From Sinorhizobium fredii (GTDB taxonomy: Bacteria > Pseudomonadota > Alphaproteobacteria > Rhizobiales > Rhizobiaceae), in the NCBI RefSeq assembly GCF_002944405.1, contig NZ_CP024307.1, positions 206,501 to 270,500 of the forward strand: a stretch of DNA of 64,000 nt, written 5' to 3'. This document shows, piece after piece, positions 38,403 through 46,989 of the stretch (the stretch's first letter is position 1; each line of letters opens with the position of its first letter). Below the pieces are notes generated by a model. The model did not search any database. It saw only the letters and a program-made list of their open reading frames with translations, and had not been told where the DNA came from. The position numbers were made by a program, and so were the translations under genes.

Positions 38403-39644
38403 TCAAATCGACAGCTCGAGCGCCTTTTCCTTTTCGATATAGGCGCGCTGCTGGTCGGTGATGTAATCGCGCACGATCGGCGCCGCGTCGCGCGAGCGCG
38501 ACAGCTGCATGTGGAAGACGAGCTGGCTGCCGGTGCGGAACATCATCTCTGCGCTGATCAGGTAGAACTCCCACATCCTTGCGAAGCGCTCGTCATACAT
38601 GGCGATCACCTTGTCGCGATTTTCTTCGAAGCGCGCGCCCCAATGGGCAAGCGTCGTCGCGTAGTGAACGCGCAGGAATTCGAGGTCGCTCACCCACAGG
38701 CTGTTGCGCTCGACCACCTCGAAGACTTCCGACAAAGCGGGCGAATAGGCGCCCGGGAAGATGTACTTCCTGAGCCACGGGCTCGCCATGCCGGGCGGGC
38801 TCATATGGCCGATCGAATGCAGCACCGCGAGACCGTCGTCTCGCATCAGCGCGTTCAGCTTCTTGAAGAATTCGTCGTAGTGATGAACGCCGACATGCTC
38901 GAACATGCCGACCGAAACGATGCGGTCGAAGGGACCTTCGACATCGCGATAGTCCTTCAGCTCGAAACGCACCCGGTCGGCAAGGCCGGCGGCGCGAGCC
39001 CGCTCGGAGGCGAGCGCCTGCTGCTCCTTTGACAGTGTGACGCCGAGGACCTCGACATTCTCGAGCGCAGCGAGATAGAGCGCTAGGTCGCCCCAGCCGC
39101 AGCCGATGTCGAGCACTTTCATGCCGGGCTTCAGGCAGAGTTTCGCGGCGAGCAGCCTGAGCTTGTTGCGCTGTGCCGCCTCCAGCGTCTCGTCCGGCGC
39201 GCGGAAATAGGCGCAGGAATAGAGCATGTTCTCGTCGAGGAAGAGCTTGTAGAACGCGTTGCCGAGATCGTAGTGATGGGCGACGTTCTGCTGCGCCTTG
39301 CCCTTTGGGTTTGCCTGCTGGCGCTTGCGAAACCGCATCTTGATCGCCCGCAGCAGCTTCTGGATCGGGTAGGAGCCGAGCGACAGCCGGTTTATCGAGA
39401 AGAGGGTGAGGAAGTCTCGAAGCGTCGATCCCTCCTCGAAGCGCATCGTCCCGTCCATATAGGCCTCGCCGGCGGCGAGTTCGGCATTGAGGACGAGGCT
39501 GCGGTAGAGCCGCTTGTCGGTGAGTCGCATCGTGACGCTCGGCCCCGGCTCGCCCGAAAAGACGTGCCTTTTGCCGTCGGCATCGATCACGGTCAGCGTG
39601 CCCTTGCGGATGAAGGCTTTCATCATATGCGACAGTGGAAACAT
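38403..39644 (-). CDS. cfa: Cyclopropane-fatty-acyl-phospholipid synthase family protein
   Basis: A 413-residue SAM-dependent enzyme that adds a methylene bridge to unsaturated phospholipid acyl chains. Key motifs are AHHYDLGNAFYKLFLD, VLDIGCGWGDLALYLA (SAM-binding) and GMFEHVGVHHYDEFF with the bicarbonate-site residues. Rhizobia have more than one cfa-like gene and I cannot tell which this is. GAGGGA precedes the ATG at 39644. Tandem repeats lie upstream. Confidence 0.9.
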   Translation of the reverse strand: MFPLSHMMKAFIRKGTLTVIDADGKRHVFSGEPGPSVTMRLTDKRLYRSLVLNAELAAGEAYMDGTMRFEEGSTLRDFLTLFSINRLSLGSYPIQKLLRAIKMRFRKRQQANPKGKAQQNVAHHYDLGNAFYKLFLDENMLYSCAYFRAPDETLEAAQRNKLRLLAAKLCLKPGMKVLDIGCGWGDLALYLAALENVEVLGVTLSKEQQALASERARAAGLADRVRFELKDYRDVEGPFDRIVSVGMFEHVGVHHYDEFFKKLNALMRDDGLAVLHSIGHMSPPGMASPWLRKYIFPGAYSPALSEVFEVVERNSLWVSDLEFLRVHYATTLAHWGARFEENRDKVIAMYDERFARMWEFYLISAEMMFRTGSQLVFHMQLSRSRDAAPIVRDYITDQQRAYIEKEKALELSI

Positions 39645-39667
39645 GCAATCCCTCGATCTCGTCCCGC

Positions 39668-39771
39668 CTACAGCGCCGCGCGTCCTTTCAGACGCGCAAA
39701 AGGACGCTGTACCGCTTTGAACCTATGCATCGTGCTTTCCGAAAATCGATCCCGATTTTCGCGCCGATGCA
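39668..39771 (+). repeat. Two-hairpin intergenic repeat, variant copy (RIME1-like)
   Basis: The first hairpin matches the family (CTACAGCG...GCGCGTC...GACGCGC...CGCTGTA), but the second hairpin has a different sequence: TGCATCG...CGAAAATCG/CGATTTTCG...CGATGCA. Pairing is kept while the bases differ, so this is a distinct subfamily. It abuts the next copy directly. Confidence 0.8.
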
Positions 39772-39877
39772 CTACAGCGCCGCGCGTCTTATCAGACGCG
39801 CAAAGGTCGCTGTAGCACTTTGAATTGCTGCATGTCTTTGTCCTTAAATCGAGGTCGATTTAAGGAGACATGCAGTA
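39772..39877 (+). repeat. Two-hairpin intergenic repeat, copy 3 (RIME1-like)
   Basis: Nearly identical to 9009-9121 and 22424-22530, beginning CTACAGCG and ending ACATGCAGTAG. It is tandem with the variant copy at 39668-39771; together they fill most of the gap between the cfa gene (minus) and efp. Confidence 0.88.
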
Positions 39878-40028
39878 GGCGGGCGGCAGTTGACCCTAAA
39901 CAGCGCGCCTCCAAAATGCACGCTCAATTTTGCAGGTCTTGCTCACTCGCATCCTGAGTTGTGAGTCGCGACAAAAAAGGCGGCAGGTAACCCGCCGCCC
40001 CTGTTATACAGCGCTCTCAGGACGTGCC

Positions 40029-40598
40029 TCAGTCCTTGGCGCGCTCGACGTAGGAGCCGTCTTCCGTCGCGATGACGACGCGGGTGCCGGCCTGGATATG
40101 CGGCGGCACCGAGGTGCGGACGCCGTTAGAAAGCAGGGCCGGCTTATAGGAGGAAGACGCCGTCTGGCCCTTGACCACCGGTTCGGTCTCGGTGATCTCG
40201 AGGATGACGTGGCGCGGCAGGTCGATGGCGATCGCAATGCCCTCGTGGATCGACAGCATTACCGCCATGCCTTCCTGGAGGTAAGCCTTCAGGTCGCCGA
40301 TGTCCTCGGCCGACATGACGAGCTGGTCATAGCTCTCCGGATTCATGAAATGGAAGCCTTCGGCATCTTCATAGAGGAAGGTGTGCTCGCGGTCCTCAAC
40401 GAAAGCGCGCTCGACCTGTTCGGTGGTGCGGTAGCGCTCCGAGACCTTCACACCGTCGGAGATGCGGCGCATGTCGACCTGGGTGACCGGCGTGCCCTTG
40501 CCCGGATGGAAGTTCTGGGCGGTGAGCACGACATAGAGCTTGCCGTCGACGTCGAGAACGTTGCCCTTGCGGACCGAAGAAGCGATGACCTTGACCAT
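40029..40598 (-). CDS. efp: Elongation factor P
   Basis: A 189-residue EF-P, which rescues ribosomes stalled on polyproline. The loop [13 protein letters not shown] carries K34, the residue that receives beta-lysine in bacteria with EpmA and EpmB. The start at 40598 gives the normal KOW domain N-terminus ([15 protein letters not shown]); the longer frame to 40631 lacks support. epmA and epmB are divergent immediately upstream. Confidence 0.97.
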   Translation of the reverse strand: MVKVIASSVRKGNVLDVDGKLYVVLTAQNFHPGKGTPVTQVDMRRISDGVKVSERYRTTEQVERAFVEDREHTFLYEDAEGFHFMNPESYDQLVMSAEDIGDLKAYLQEGMAVMLSIHEGIAIAIDLPRHVILEITETEPVVKGQTASSSYKPALLSNGVRTSVPPHIQAGTRVVIATEDGSYVERAKD

Positions 40599-40756
40599 TA
40601 GTCTTCCTTGTAACAGAGGTATCAGCGACACGCGCGGGCCGAAATCGGCCCGGAAGGAGCGAAAATTTTAGATTTCGCGCCGCCACTACCCTAATTCCAC
40701 GCAAATAGCCAGCCTGAGCGGCATTCGCGCGGAAGAAAGCTTGGACCGAACCGATC

Positions 40757-41809
40757 ATGCCGCATGCTTCTCCCTGGTGGACACCGGATGTCCACGCCGA
40801 CCGGCGTCCCTTTCTGATCGGCCGCAACCGCATCCAGTCGGCACTCCGCCGCTTCTTTGGCGAGCGTGACTTCATGGACGTCGATACGGCAACGCTGCAG
40901 CTGTCGCCGGGCAACGAGGCGCATCTCCACGCCTTCGCAACTGAGGCGCTCGGGCCGGATGGATCGGTGCAGCCGCTCTATCTGCACACCTCGCCGGAGT
41001 TCGCCTGCAAGAAGCTGCTGGCCGCGGGCGAACGCCGCATCGCCTGCTTCGCCCATGTCTATCGCAACCGCGAGCGCGGCCCGTTGCACCATCCGGAATT
41101 CACCATGCTCGAATGGTACCGCGCCGAGGAGAGCTACGAGACGCTGATGCGCGATTGCGCCGAAGTCCTCGCGCTTGCCGCCGAGACGACGGGCACGCGG
41201 TCCTTCGCCTATCAGGGCCGCATTTGTGACCCGTTTCTCGAACCGGAGCGGCTTTCGGTCGCCGAGGCCTTCGCGCGTTTCGCCGGAATCGAGCTTCTCG
41301 CCTCGATCGCCGAGGACGGGACGACCGATCGCGAGGGGCTGGCGGCGGCCATGCGGAAGGCCGGCCTGCGGGTCGCCGATGACGACACCTGGGCCGACCT
41401 CTTCAGCCGTGTGCTCGTCGAAAAGATCGAGCCGAACCTCGGCTTCGGGCGGGCCACGATCCTGGACGAATACCCCGTCGCCGAGGCCGCGCTCGCCCGC
41501 CCGACGCCACGCGACCCTCGCGTTGCCGAGCGCTTCGAGCTCTATGCCTGCGGCGTCGAGCTGGCGAACGCTTTCGGCGAACTGACGGACGCCAAGGAAC
41601 AGCGCCGCCGCTTCCGGCTCGAAATGGCGGAAAAGGCGCGGGTCTATGGCGAAACCTATCCGCTCGACGAGGACTTCCTGGCGGCGCTTGCCATTATGCC
41701 CGAGGCGAGCGGCATCGCGCTCGGCTTCGACCGTCTGGTGATGCTGGCGACCGGCGCCGCGCGCATCGATCAGGTGCTCTGGGCGCCGGTGGCGGAGGCC
41801 GGGGCATGA
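40757..41809 (+). CDS. epmA: EF-P beta-lysine ligase
   Basis: A 350-residue class II aminoacyl-tRNA-synthetase-like enzyme (GenX/PoxA), with the lysyl-tRNA synthetase catalytic core but no anticodon domain. Motif 2 appears as CFAHVYRNRERGPLHHPEFT and motif 3 as GIALGFDRLVM. It attaches (R)-beta-lysine to EF-P Lys34. It overlaps epmB by four bases (ATGA) and is divergent from efp, its substrate. Confidence 0.96.
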   Translation: MPHASPWWTPDVHADRRPFLIGRNRIQSALRRFFGERDFMDVDTATLQLSPGNEAHLHAFATEALGPDGSVQPLYLHTSPEFACKKLLAAGERRIACFAHVYRNRERGPLHHPEFTMLEWYRAEESYETLMRDCAEVLALAAETTGTRSFAYQGRICDPFLEPERLSVAEAFARFAGIELLASIAEDGTTDREGLAAAMRKAGLRVADDDTWADLFSRVLVEKIEPNLGFGRATILDEYPVAEAALARPTPRDPRVAERFELYACGVELANAFGELTDAKEQRRRFRLEMAEKARVYGETYPLDEDFLAALAIMPEASGIALGFDRLVMLATGAARIDQVLWAPVAEAGA

Positions 41810-42858
41810 CAGTACATCGTTCCCTCAGGACGGCGGGCCATCTCGTCGAAGCCGGCCTTGTCGACGCCTCGGCCGAGGAGGCGATTTCCCGCGTCGCCTC
41901 CCGCTACGCGATCGCCATCAGCCCCGCCGTTGCAGACCTTATCGACCGCGCCGATCCGCATGACCCGATCGCCAGGCAGTTCGTACCCGACACGGCGGAG
42001 CTGACTTCGACGCGGGAGGAACGCACCGACCCGATAGGCGACGGCGCCCACAGCCCCGTCGCGGGCATCGTCCACCGCTATCCGGACCGGGTGCTGCTCA
42101 AGGCCGTCCACGTCTGCCCGGTCTATTGCCGCTTCTGCTTCCGCCGCGAAATGGTCGGCCCGCAGGGGCTCGGCACGCTGACGCCCGCCGAACTCGACGC
42201 GGCGATCGCCTATATCGCCGAGCATCCGGAGATCTGGGAGGTGATCCTGACCGGTGGCGACCCGCTGGTGCTGTCGCCGCGGCGGCTTCAGGAGATCCTC
42301 GAGCGTCTCGGCGCGATCGAGCACGTCAAGGTCGTCCGCTTCCACACGCGCGTACCGGTCGTCGAGCCGCACCGCGTCGATGCGGATCTCATCGCGGCCC
42401 TCAAGTGCAGCGGCAAGGCGACCTATGTGGCGCTTCATGCCAATCATCCGCGCGAACTGACGGGCGAAGCGCGCGGCGCCGCGGCCCGGCTGATCGATGC
42501 TGGGATCGTCATGCTCAGCCAATCGGTGCTGCTGAAGGGCGTCAACGACGATCCGGACGTGCTTGCCGAACTGATGCGCGCCTTCGTCGAGACGCGGATC
42601 AAGCCCTATTACCTGCACCATCCGGACCTCGCGCCCGGCACCGGCCATTTCCGACTGACGATCGAAGAGGGCCAGGCGCTCGTCGCCTCGCTGCGCGGCC
42701 GCGTCTCGGGCCTCTGCCAGCCGACCTATATCCTTGATATCCCCGGCGGTTACGGCAAGGCCGTCATCAGCGCCAGCGCGATAGAGGCGGAAGGCGGCGG
42801 CTGCTACACCGTCACCGATTTCCGCGGGAATGAGCACATCTATCCGCCGCAAGGCTGA
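41806..42858 (+). CDS. epmB: EF-P beta-lysylation protein, lysine 2,3-aminomutase family
   Basis: A 350-residue radical-SAM enzyme. The iron-sulfur motif is CPVYCRFCFRR and a glycine-rich GGDPLVL follows. The C-terminal PLP-binding region includes LSQSVLLKGVND. In E. coli EpmB isomerises lysine to beta-lysine for EpmA. Coupling with epmA by four bases overlap supports the pathway assignment over a catabolic KamA. Confidence 0.95.
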   Translation: MTVHRSLRTAGHLVEAGLVDASAEEAISRVASRYAIAISPAVADLIDRADPHDPIARQFVPDTAELTSTREERTDPIGDGAHSPVAGIVHRYPDRVLLKAVHVCPVYCRFCFRREMVGPQGLGTLTPAELDAAIAYIAEHPEIWEVILTGGDPLVLSPRRLQEILERLGAIEHVKVVRFHTRVPVVEPHRVDADLIAALKCSGKATYVALHANHPRELTGEARGAAARLIDAGIVMLSQSVLLKGVNDDPDVLAELMRAFVETRIKPYYLHHPDLAPGTGHFRLTIEEGQALVASLRGRVSGLCQPTYILDIPGGYGKAVISASAIEAEGGGCYTVTDFRGNEHIYPPQG

Positions 42859-42912
42859 GGAGCCGCGGGCGGCGCTGCACTTTCGATAACCGGGACCGCG
42901 CCTCCCTCAAGC

Positions 42913-43015
42913 CGTCATCCTCGGGCTTGACCCGAGGATCCACACGCAAGGCGTTCCGAAAATCTCAGCTTGAGTGATTGGCAAATGGATCCTCGGGTCA
43001 AGCCCGAGGATGACG
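42913..43015. repeat. REP-like paired-arm palindrome, copy 2
   Basis: Two inverted arms of the ATCCTCGGG/CCCGAGGAT hairpin, both with CGTC outer ends, around a spacer of about 40 bases. It has the same overall size as the copy at 14354-14455. It lies between the convergent epmB and OmpA-lipoprotein genes. Confidence 0.85.
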
Positions 43016-43078
43016 ACCGTAGGGGAGGTGTGCGTCGCCGGAGAACCCGCGCGGCCCTCGCGAAATATCGAAAAGCTC

Positions 43079-43744
43079 TCAGCCCTGCTTGATCGGCGCG
43101 ATCGAGATTTCGACGCGGCGGTTCTGGGCGCGGCCTGCCTCGCTGGCGTTCGACGCGATCGGCCGTTCCATGCCGTAGCCCATCGTCGAAATGCGACGCT
43201 GGTCGATGCCGCGGCTGCCGAGATAATTGGCGACCGAGGCGGCGCGGCGTTCGGAAAGGCCCTGGTTGTGGGAGGCGCTGCCGGTCGAATCGGTGTGGCC
43301 GTCGACGTCGATCAGCGTCTTGTTGAACTTGCGCAAGACGACCGCGACCGAATCGAGCGTCGGGTAGAAGGGCGGGATCACCTGGTCGCGGTCGGTCGCA
43401 AAGGTTATGTTCGACGGCATGTTGAGGATGATCCGGTCGCCCTGGCGCGTGACGGAGACGCCGGTGCCCTGCAACTGGGCGCGCAACTCCGATTCCTGCT
43501 GATCCATGTAGTTGCCGATCAGGCCGCCGCCGAGCGCACCGATGCCGGCGCCGACGAGTGCGGCGTCACGCCGTCCCGCCGCACTGCCGCCGACCAGGAG
43601 GCCGGTTGCGGCGCCGAGACCCGCACCGAGCAATGCGCCGCCGGCCGTGTTCGACATCTTCTGTTCTCCCGTATAGGGATCGGTGGTCGTGCATCCGGAA
43701 AGATAGATGGCCGCGACAGCCAGGATGGCGCATTTCTTGATCAT
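43079..43744 (-). CDS. OmpA-family lipoprotein (YiaD-like)
   Basis: A 221-residue outer-membrane lipoprotein. The signal peptide ends in lipobox LSGC. A glycine-zipper region with GAGLGAATGLLVGG and GAGIGALGGGLIG (about 40-80) precedes a C-terminal OmpA-like peptidoglycan-binding domain (DGHTDSTGS, LSERRAASVANYL, NRRVEI). It probably links the outer membrane to peptidoglycan. ATG 43744 was chosen because MIKKCAILAV starts the signal peptide. Confidence 0.92.
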   Translation of the reverse strand: MIKKCAILAVAAIYLSGCTTTDPYTGEQKMSNTAGGALLGAGLGAATGLLVGGSAAGRRDAALVGAGIGALGGGLIGNYMDQQESELRAQLQGTGVSVTRQGDRIILNMPSNITFATDRDQVIPPFYPTLDSVAVVLRKFNKTLIDVDGHTDSTGSASHNQGLSERRAASVANYLGSRGIDQRRISTMGYGMERPIASNASEAGRAQNRRVEISIAPIKQG

Positions 43745-43972
43745 CGAATCAATTGTCCCCATTGGTGCTAAAGCTGCTTCATACTATCGATTGCGGCAGG
43801 AAGATGAAGGGGCGCGGCGCTTTCCACACAGACCGGCAGCTGTAATGTTTCGGCACTGCAGCATTTCACCTTGCTTCGCCACATTGCCGTCCAGAGGGGA
43901 CGATAACCGAAGCTTCACAGGCCCGCGCTACGGTGCCAATGCCGGGCCGAGACGCAGACGAGAGGGATATGA

Positions 43973-44611
43973 ATGGCGATCGAGTTCGATGATACAGAGC
44001 GCAGCCTCAGCGATACGCTGACCGGGATGATCGCTTCGATCCGAGGCAATACGGTCACGCTGCGCGAACTGATGATCGAGATCGGCGAGCACGGTTTCCT
44101 GCTTCTCTGCGCACTGTTGACGCTGCCTTTCCTGATTCCGGTTTCTATCCCCGGGGTCAGCACCGTCTTCGGCGCGGCGATCATTCTCATTTCGCTGGCG
44201 ATCACCCTCAATCGTCTGCCCTGGCTGCCGCGGCGCATTCTCGACCGGCAGATCGAGACCGAAAAACTCGTACCGACCCTGCAGAAGGGCGCGGCGCTGG
44301 TTTCGAAACTCGACCGCTATGTGCGCCCGAGGCTGCACTTCCTCACCCATGGCGCCGTCATGAACCGCTTCAACGGCCTGATGATAATGGCGGGCGGCGT
44401 GTTGCTGATGTTCCCGCTCGGGCTGATCCCGCTGTCGAACACGCTGCCGGGCATTGCCATCCTGCTTCTGTCGCTCGGCATCATCCAGCGCGACGGGCTG
44501 ATGGTGGCCGGCGGCTACCTCTTCCTCGTCGCCACTACCATCTATTTCGCCGTGCTCGCCTATCTCGCCTTCGCCGCCGGCCAAGGGCTGTCGCAGTTCT
44601 TCGTGTCCTAG
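43973..44611 (+). CDS. exoD: ExoD-family membrane protein
   Basis: A 212-residue integral membrane protein of the ExoD family. An N-terminal cytoplasmic segment is followed by hydrophobic spans near 42-78, 132-158 and 165-205; PFLIPVSIPGVSTVFG is the family motif. In Sinorhizobium meliloti, ExoD affects exopolysaccharide synthesis and survival in alkaline conditions; that function is by homology only. It is flanked by minus-strand genes and has its own promoter. Confidence 0.85.
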   Translation: MAIEFDDTERSLSDTLTGMIASIRGNTVTLRELMIEIGEHGFLLLCALLTLPFLIPVSIPGVSTVFGAAIILISLAITLNRLPWLPRRILDRQIETEKLVPTLQKGAALVSKLDRYVRPRLHFLTHGAVMNRFNGLMIMAGGVLLMFPLGLIPLSNTLPGIAILLLSLGIIQRDGLMVAGGYLFLVATTIYFAVLAYLAFAAGQGLSQFFVS

Positions 44612-44625
44612 ACGGCTGAGGCCGA

Positions 44626-45651
44626 TCAGCCGGCGATGCCCTTCAGGACATTGGCGACGTTGAGGCCGATCTCCGGCACGCCGTAGCCGCCCTCCATGCA
44701 GACGACGACCGGCAGGCCGGCCTTCCGCAAGCGCGCGCCCATGCTAAGAAAATCTTCCGATTTCAGCTTGAAGAAGCTGATCGGGTCGCGCTCGAACGAA
44801 TCGACGCCGAGCGAGAGCACGAGCGCCTCGGTCCCGAAACCGGCAATGCGCGCGAGCGCGTCATCCATCGCCGCTACCCAGGTCTCGAAGGTGGTGCCGC
44901 GCAGCATGGGATAGTTCCTTGTCGTGCCGAGTCCCGCTCCGGCCCCTTCCTCGTCGGCGAAGCCGAGGAAATGCGGGAAGGCATCGACCGGATCGCCGTG
45001 CAGCGAGGCGAAGAAGACGTCGCCGCGCTCGTAGAAGATATCCTGGGTACCGTTGCCGTGGTGGAAATCGACATCCAGGACGGCAACTTTTGCCGCGCCG
45101 CGGTCGCGCAGCCGCTGGGCGGCGCAGGCGGCATTGTTGATGAAGGAGTAGCCGCCGAAGAGATCGATCGCCGCATGATGGCCGGGCGGACGGCAGAGCG
45201 CGAAAGCGGCAGGGTTGCTGGCAGCGACGTGGTCCGCCGCCGAAATCGCGCAATCCATCGCGGCGCGCGCGGCGGCGAAAGTGCCTTCGGTGATCGCCGT
45301 CTCGGCGGCAAAGGAATAGTAGCCGAGGGCGCCGTCGATATCCTTCGGCGGATGCTGGCGCATGCGCCGCGCCGGAAAGCAGGCGGGGATAGCCTCGCCG
45401 CGGTAGCCGTCGGCGACCCAGCGCGGCCAGGCGGTTTCGAGGAACTCGAGGTAATCCGCCGAATGCAGCTTCAGCGCAGTCTCCATGCCATGCTGTTCGG
45501 GTGCGACCACGTCGGAGAAACCCGCTTCCTTGACGGCGGCGAGAATCCATTCGGCCCGAAATGGCGCCTCGAAGGGCGGTACGAGCTCGCCGCCATGCAG
45601 CTCTGTCTTCGCGTCTCGGAGCTTGTGATCTTCGGAGAAGTAAACGCGCAT
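44626..45651 (-). CDS. Histone-deacetylase family; likely acetylpolyamine amidohydrolase
   Basis: A 341-residue zinc hydrolase of the arginase-deacetylase fold. RPPGHHA and LDVDFHHGNGTQDIFY hold the catalytic and zinc-binding histidines and aspartate, and GGYGVPE holds the transition-state tyrosine. The length is close to the bacterial acetylpolyamine amidohydrolases, which remove acetyl groups from acetylputrescine and related compounds. A GNAT and an XRE-cupin regulator lie upstream on the same strand, which is compatible with polyamine metabolism. The substrate is inferred. Confidence 0.8.
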   Translation of the reverse strand: MRVYFSEDHKLRDAKTELHGGELVPPFEAPFRAEWILAAVKEAGFSDVVAPEQHGMETALKLHSADYLEFLETAWPRWVADGYRGEAIPACFPARRMRQHPPKDIDGALGYYSFAAETAITEGTFAAARAAMDCAISAADHVAASNPAAFALCRPPGHHAAIDLFGGYSFINNAACAAQRLRDRGAAKVAVLDVDFHHGNGTQDIFYERGDVFFASLHGDPVDAFPHFLGFADEEGAGAGLGTTRNYPMLRGTTFETWVAAMDDALARIAGFGTEALVLSLGVDSFERDPISFFKLKSEDFLSMGARLRKAGLPVVVCMEGGYGVPEIGLNVANVLKGIAG

Positions 45652-45735
45652 TCTGGGTGTCCTGATTTTAGGCAATGCTATTGGAATTTACCTTGATAGG
45701 TTCGGTCGGGGATGCGGGGCAATTCCGAGTTCCAC

Positions 45736-46263
45736 TTAAGCCGCCAGATGCTTGTAGAAAAACGTCGTCGCGCAGTAGCGCCCGTCCGGCATCAGCGCAT
45801 AGTCGGGAACGACGCCGGCCCGCAGCCAGCCGAAGCGCTCGTAGATCGCCTCCGCCGGCTCGCCGGTCGCGGTATCGAGCACCAGCACGCGCCGGCCACG
45901 CTTTTGCGCCTCGGCCTCGGCTTTGTCCATCAGCCGCCGAGCAAGACCCAGGCCGCGCGCGTCCTGATGCACCAGCAGTTTCTTGATGTCGGCGCGGTGC
46001 GGCTGGTTCGGCATCGTCGCGACCCCAAGCTGCACGGTGCCGACAGCGCGTCCGTCGAGCTCGGCAACAAGGAGCACCGTCTCTTGCCGGCCGACGGCGG
46101 CGGCGACCCCCTGCCAATAGGGCACCGCGTCTTCCGGTCCAAAGGGCTGCATGAAGCCCACCGAGGCGCCGCCCTCGACGCAGTCGGAGAGGATTTCGGC
46201 GAGCGTCGGCAGCGCGGCGCGGGTTTCTGCTTCGGTAAGCACGCGGATCGTTACGTCGGGCAT
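45736..46263 (-). CDS. GNAT-family N-acetyltransferase
   Basis: A 175-residue acetyltransferase. The acetyl-CoA-binding motif A is LLVHQDARGLGLARRLMDKA, with GFMQPFGPEDAVPYW and YERFGWLRAGVVPDY as other conserved pieces of the subfamily. The start at 46263 is two bases after the stop of the XRE-cupin gene, so they are cotranscribed. The acyl acceptor is unknown; the neighbouring deacetylase suggests an amine. Confidence 0.83.
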   Translation of the reverse strand: MPDVTIRVLTEAETRAALPTLAEILSDCVEGGASVGFMQPFGPEDAVPYWQGVAAAVGRQETVLLVAELDGRAVGTVQLGVATMPNQPHRADIKKLLVHQDARGLGLARRLMDKAEAEAQKRGRRVLVLDTATGEPAEAIYERFGWLRAGVVPDYALMPDGRYCATTFFYKHLAA

Positions 46264-46265
46264 GA

Positions 46266-46859
46266 TTACACCTTGGTGCGGCAGAGGATCACGGCGTAGT
46301 GCGCCGGCTCGTCGTAGGGATTGTGGAAGATGTGCGCCTCTTCGAGGCCCATGAACAGGCAGTCGCCGGCCTCCAGCACCTGCGGTCCGCTCTCCATCGT
46401 CAGTTCCAGTCGCCCGGAGAAAAGCCAGAGGTGCTGGGTGATGCCGCGGTCGGCCGGCTGGCGTTCGAAGACGACGCGGGCTCCGGGCGGGAACTCGACC
46501 TCGACGATATCGACCGGCGAGCCGAGGCCCTCCGGCGACACCGAGCGGCGCAGATAGCCGCTTTCCGGATCGCGCCAGAGCCGCTGCTCCGCCCGCCGCG
46601 CGATCGGCGAGGGGTTGTCCGCGGCAGAGGCGAAAAGCGCCGAGAGCGTCGTGCCGAGGGCGCTGCACAGTTTTGCCAGTAGCTGTGCCGTCGGGCTCGC
46701 CTCGCCGCGTTCGACCCGGGAGATCATCGCCCGGCTGACGCCGGAGCGGATCGCCAATTCGTCGAGCGTCAGGGTCTGGAGCGTCCGCATCTCACGCACG
46801 CGCTCGCCGATCGTCCGTTCGAGGGAGTTGATTGCCTGTTCCATTATTTGAGATTGCAT
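46266..46859 (-). CDS. XRE-family regulator with cupin sensor domain
   Basis: A 197-residue regulator with an N-terminal HTH (TLDELAIRSGVSRAMISRVE, 30-49) and a C-terminal double-stranded beta-helix cupin (HLWLFSGRLELTMESG; VLEAGDCLFMG). This layout is that of PuuR-like repressors. A start at M6 (46844) is also possible. It is first in a minus-strand unit with GNAT and likely the deacetylase, and is divergent from an MFS gene. Confidence 0.85.
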   Translation of the reverse strand: MQSQIMEQAINSLERTIGERVREMRTLQTLTLDELAIRSGVSRAMISRVERGEASPTAQLLAKLCSALGTTLSALFASAADNPSPIARRAEQRLWRDPESGYLRRSVSPEGLGSPVDIVEVEFPPGARVVFERQPADRGITQHLWLFSGRLELTMESGPQVLEAGDCLFMGLEEAHIFHNPYDEPAHYAVILCRTKV

Positions 46860-46989
46860 TTCTCATATAGTGGAGTCAAGCGGTCCGCGTTGGCCCAAAA
46901 TAAATTTCTTCCATGCCGCTCCGGCGACAATGCGACAGGCCGCGCCGCGTTAGTTTGCGTCGGAGAAGCGGCTGCGAGAGGACAAGCAC

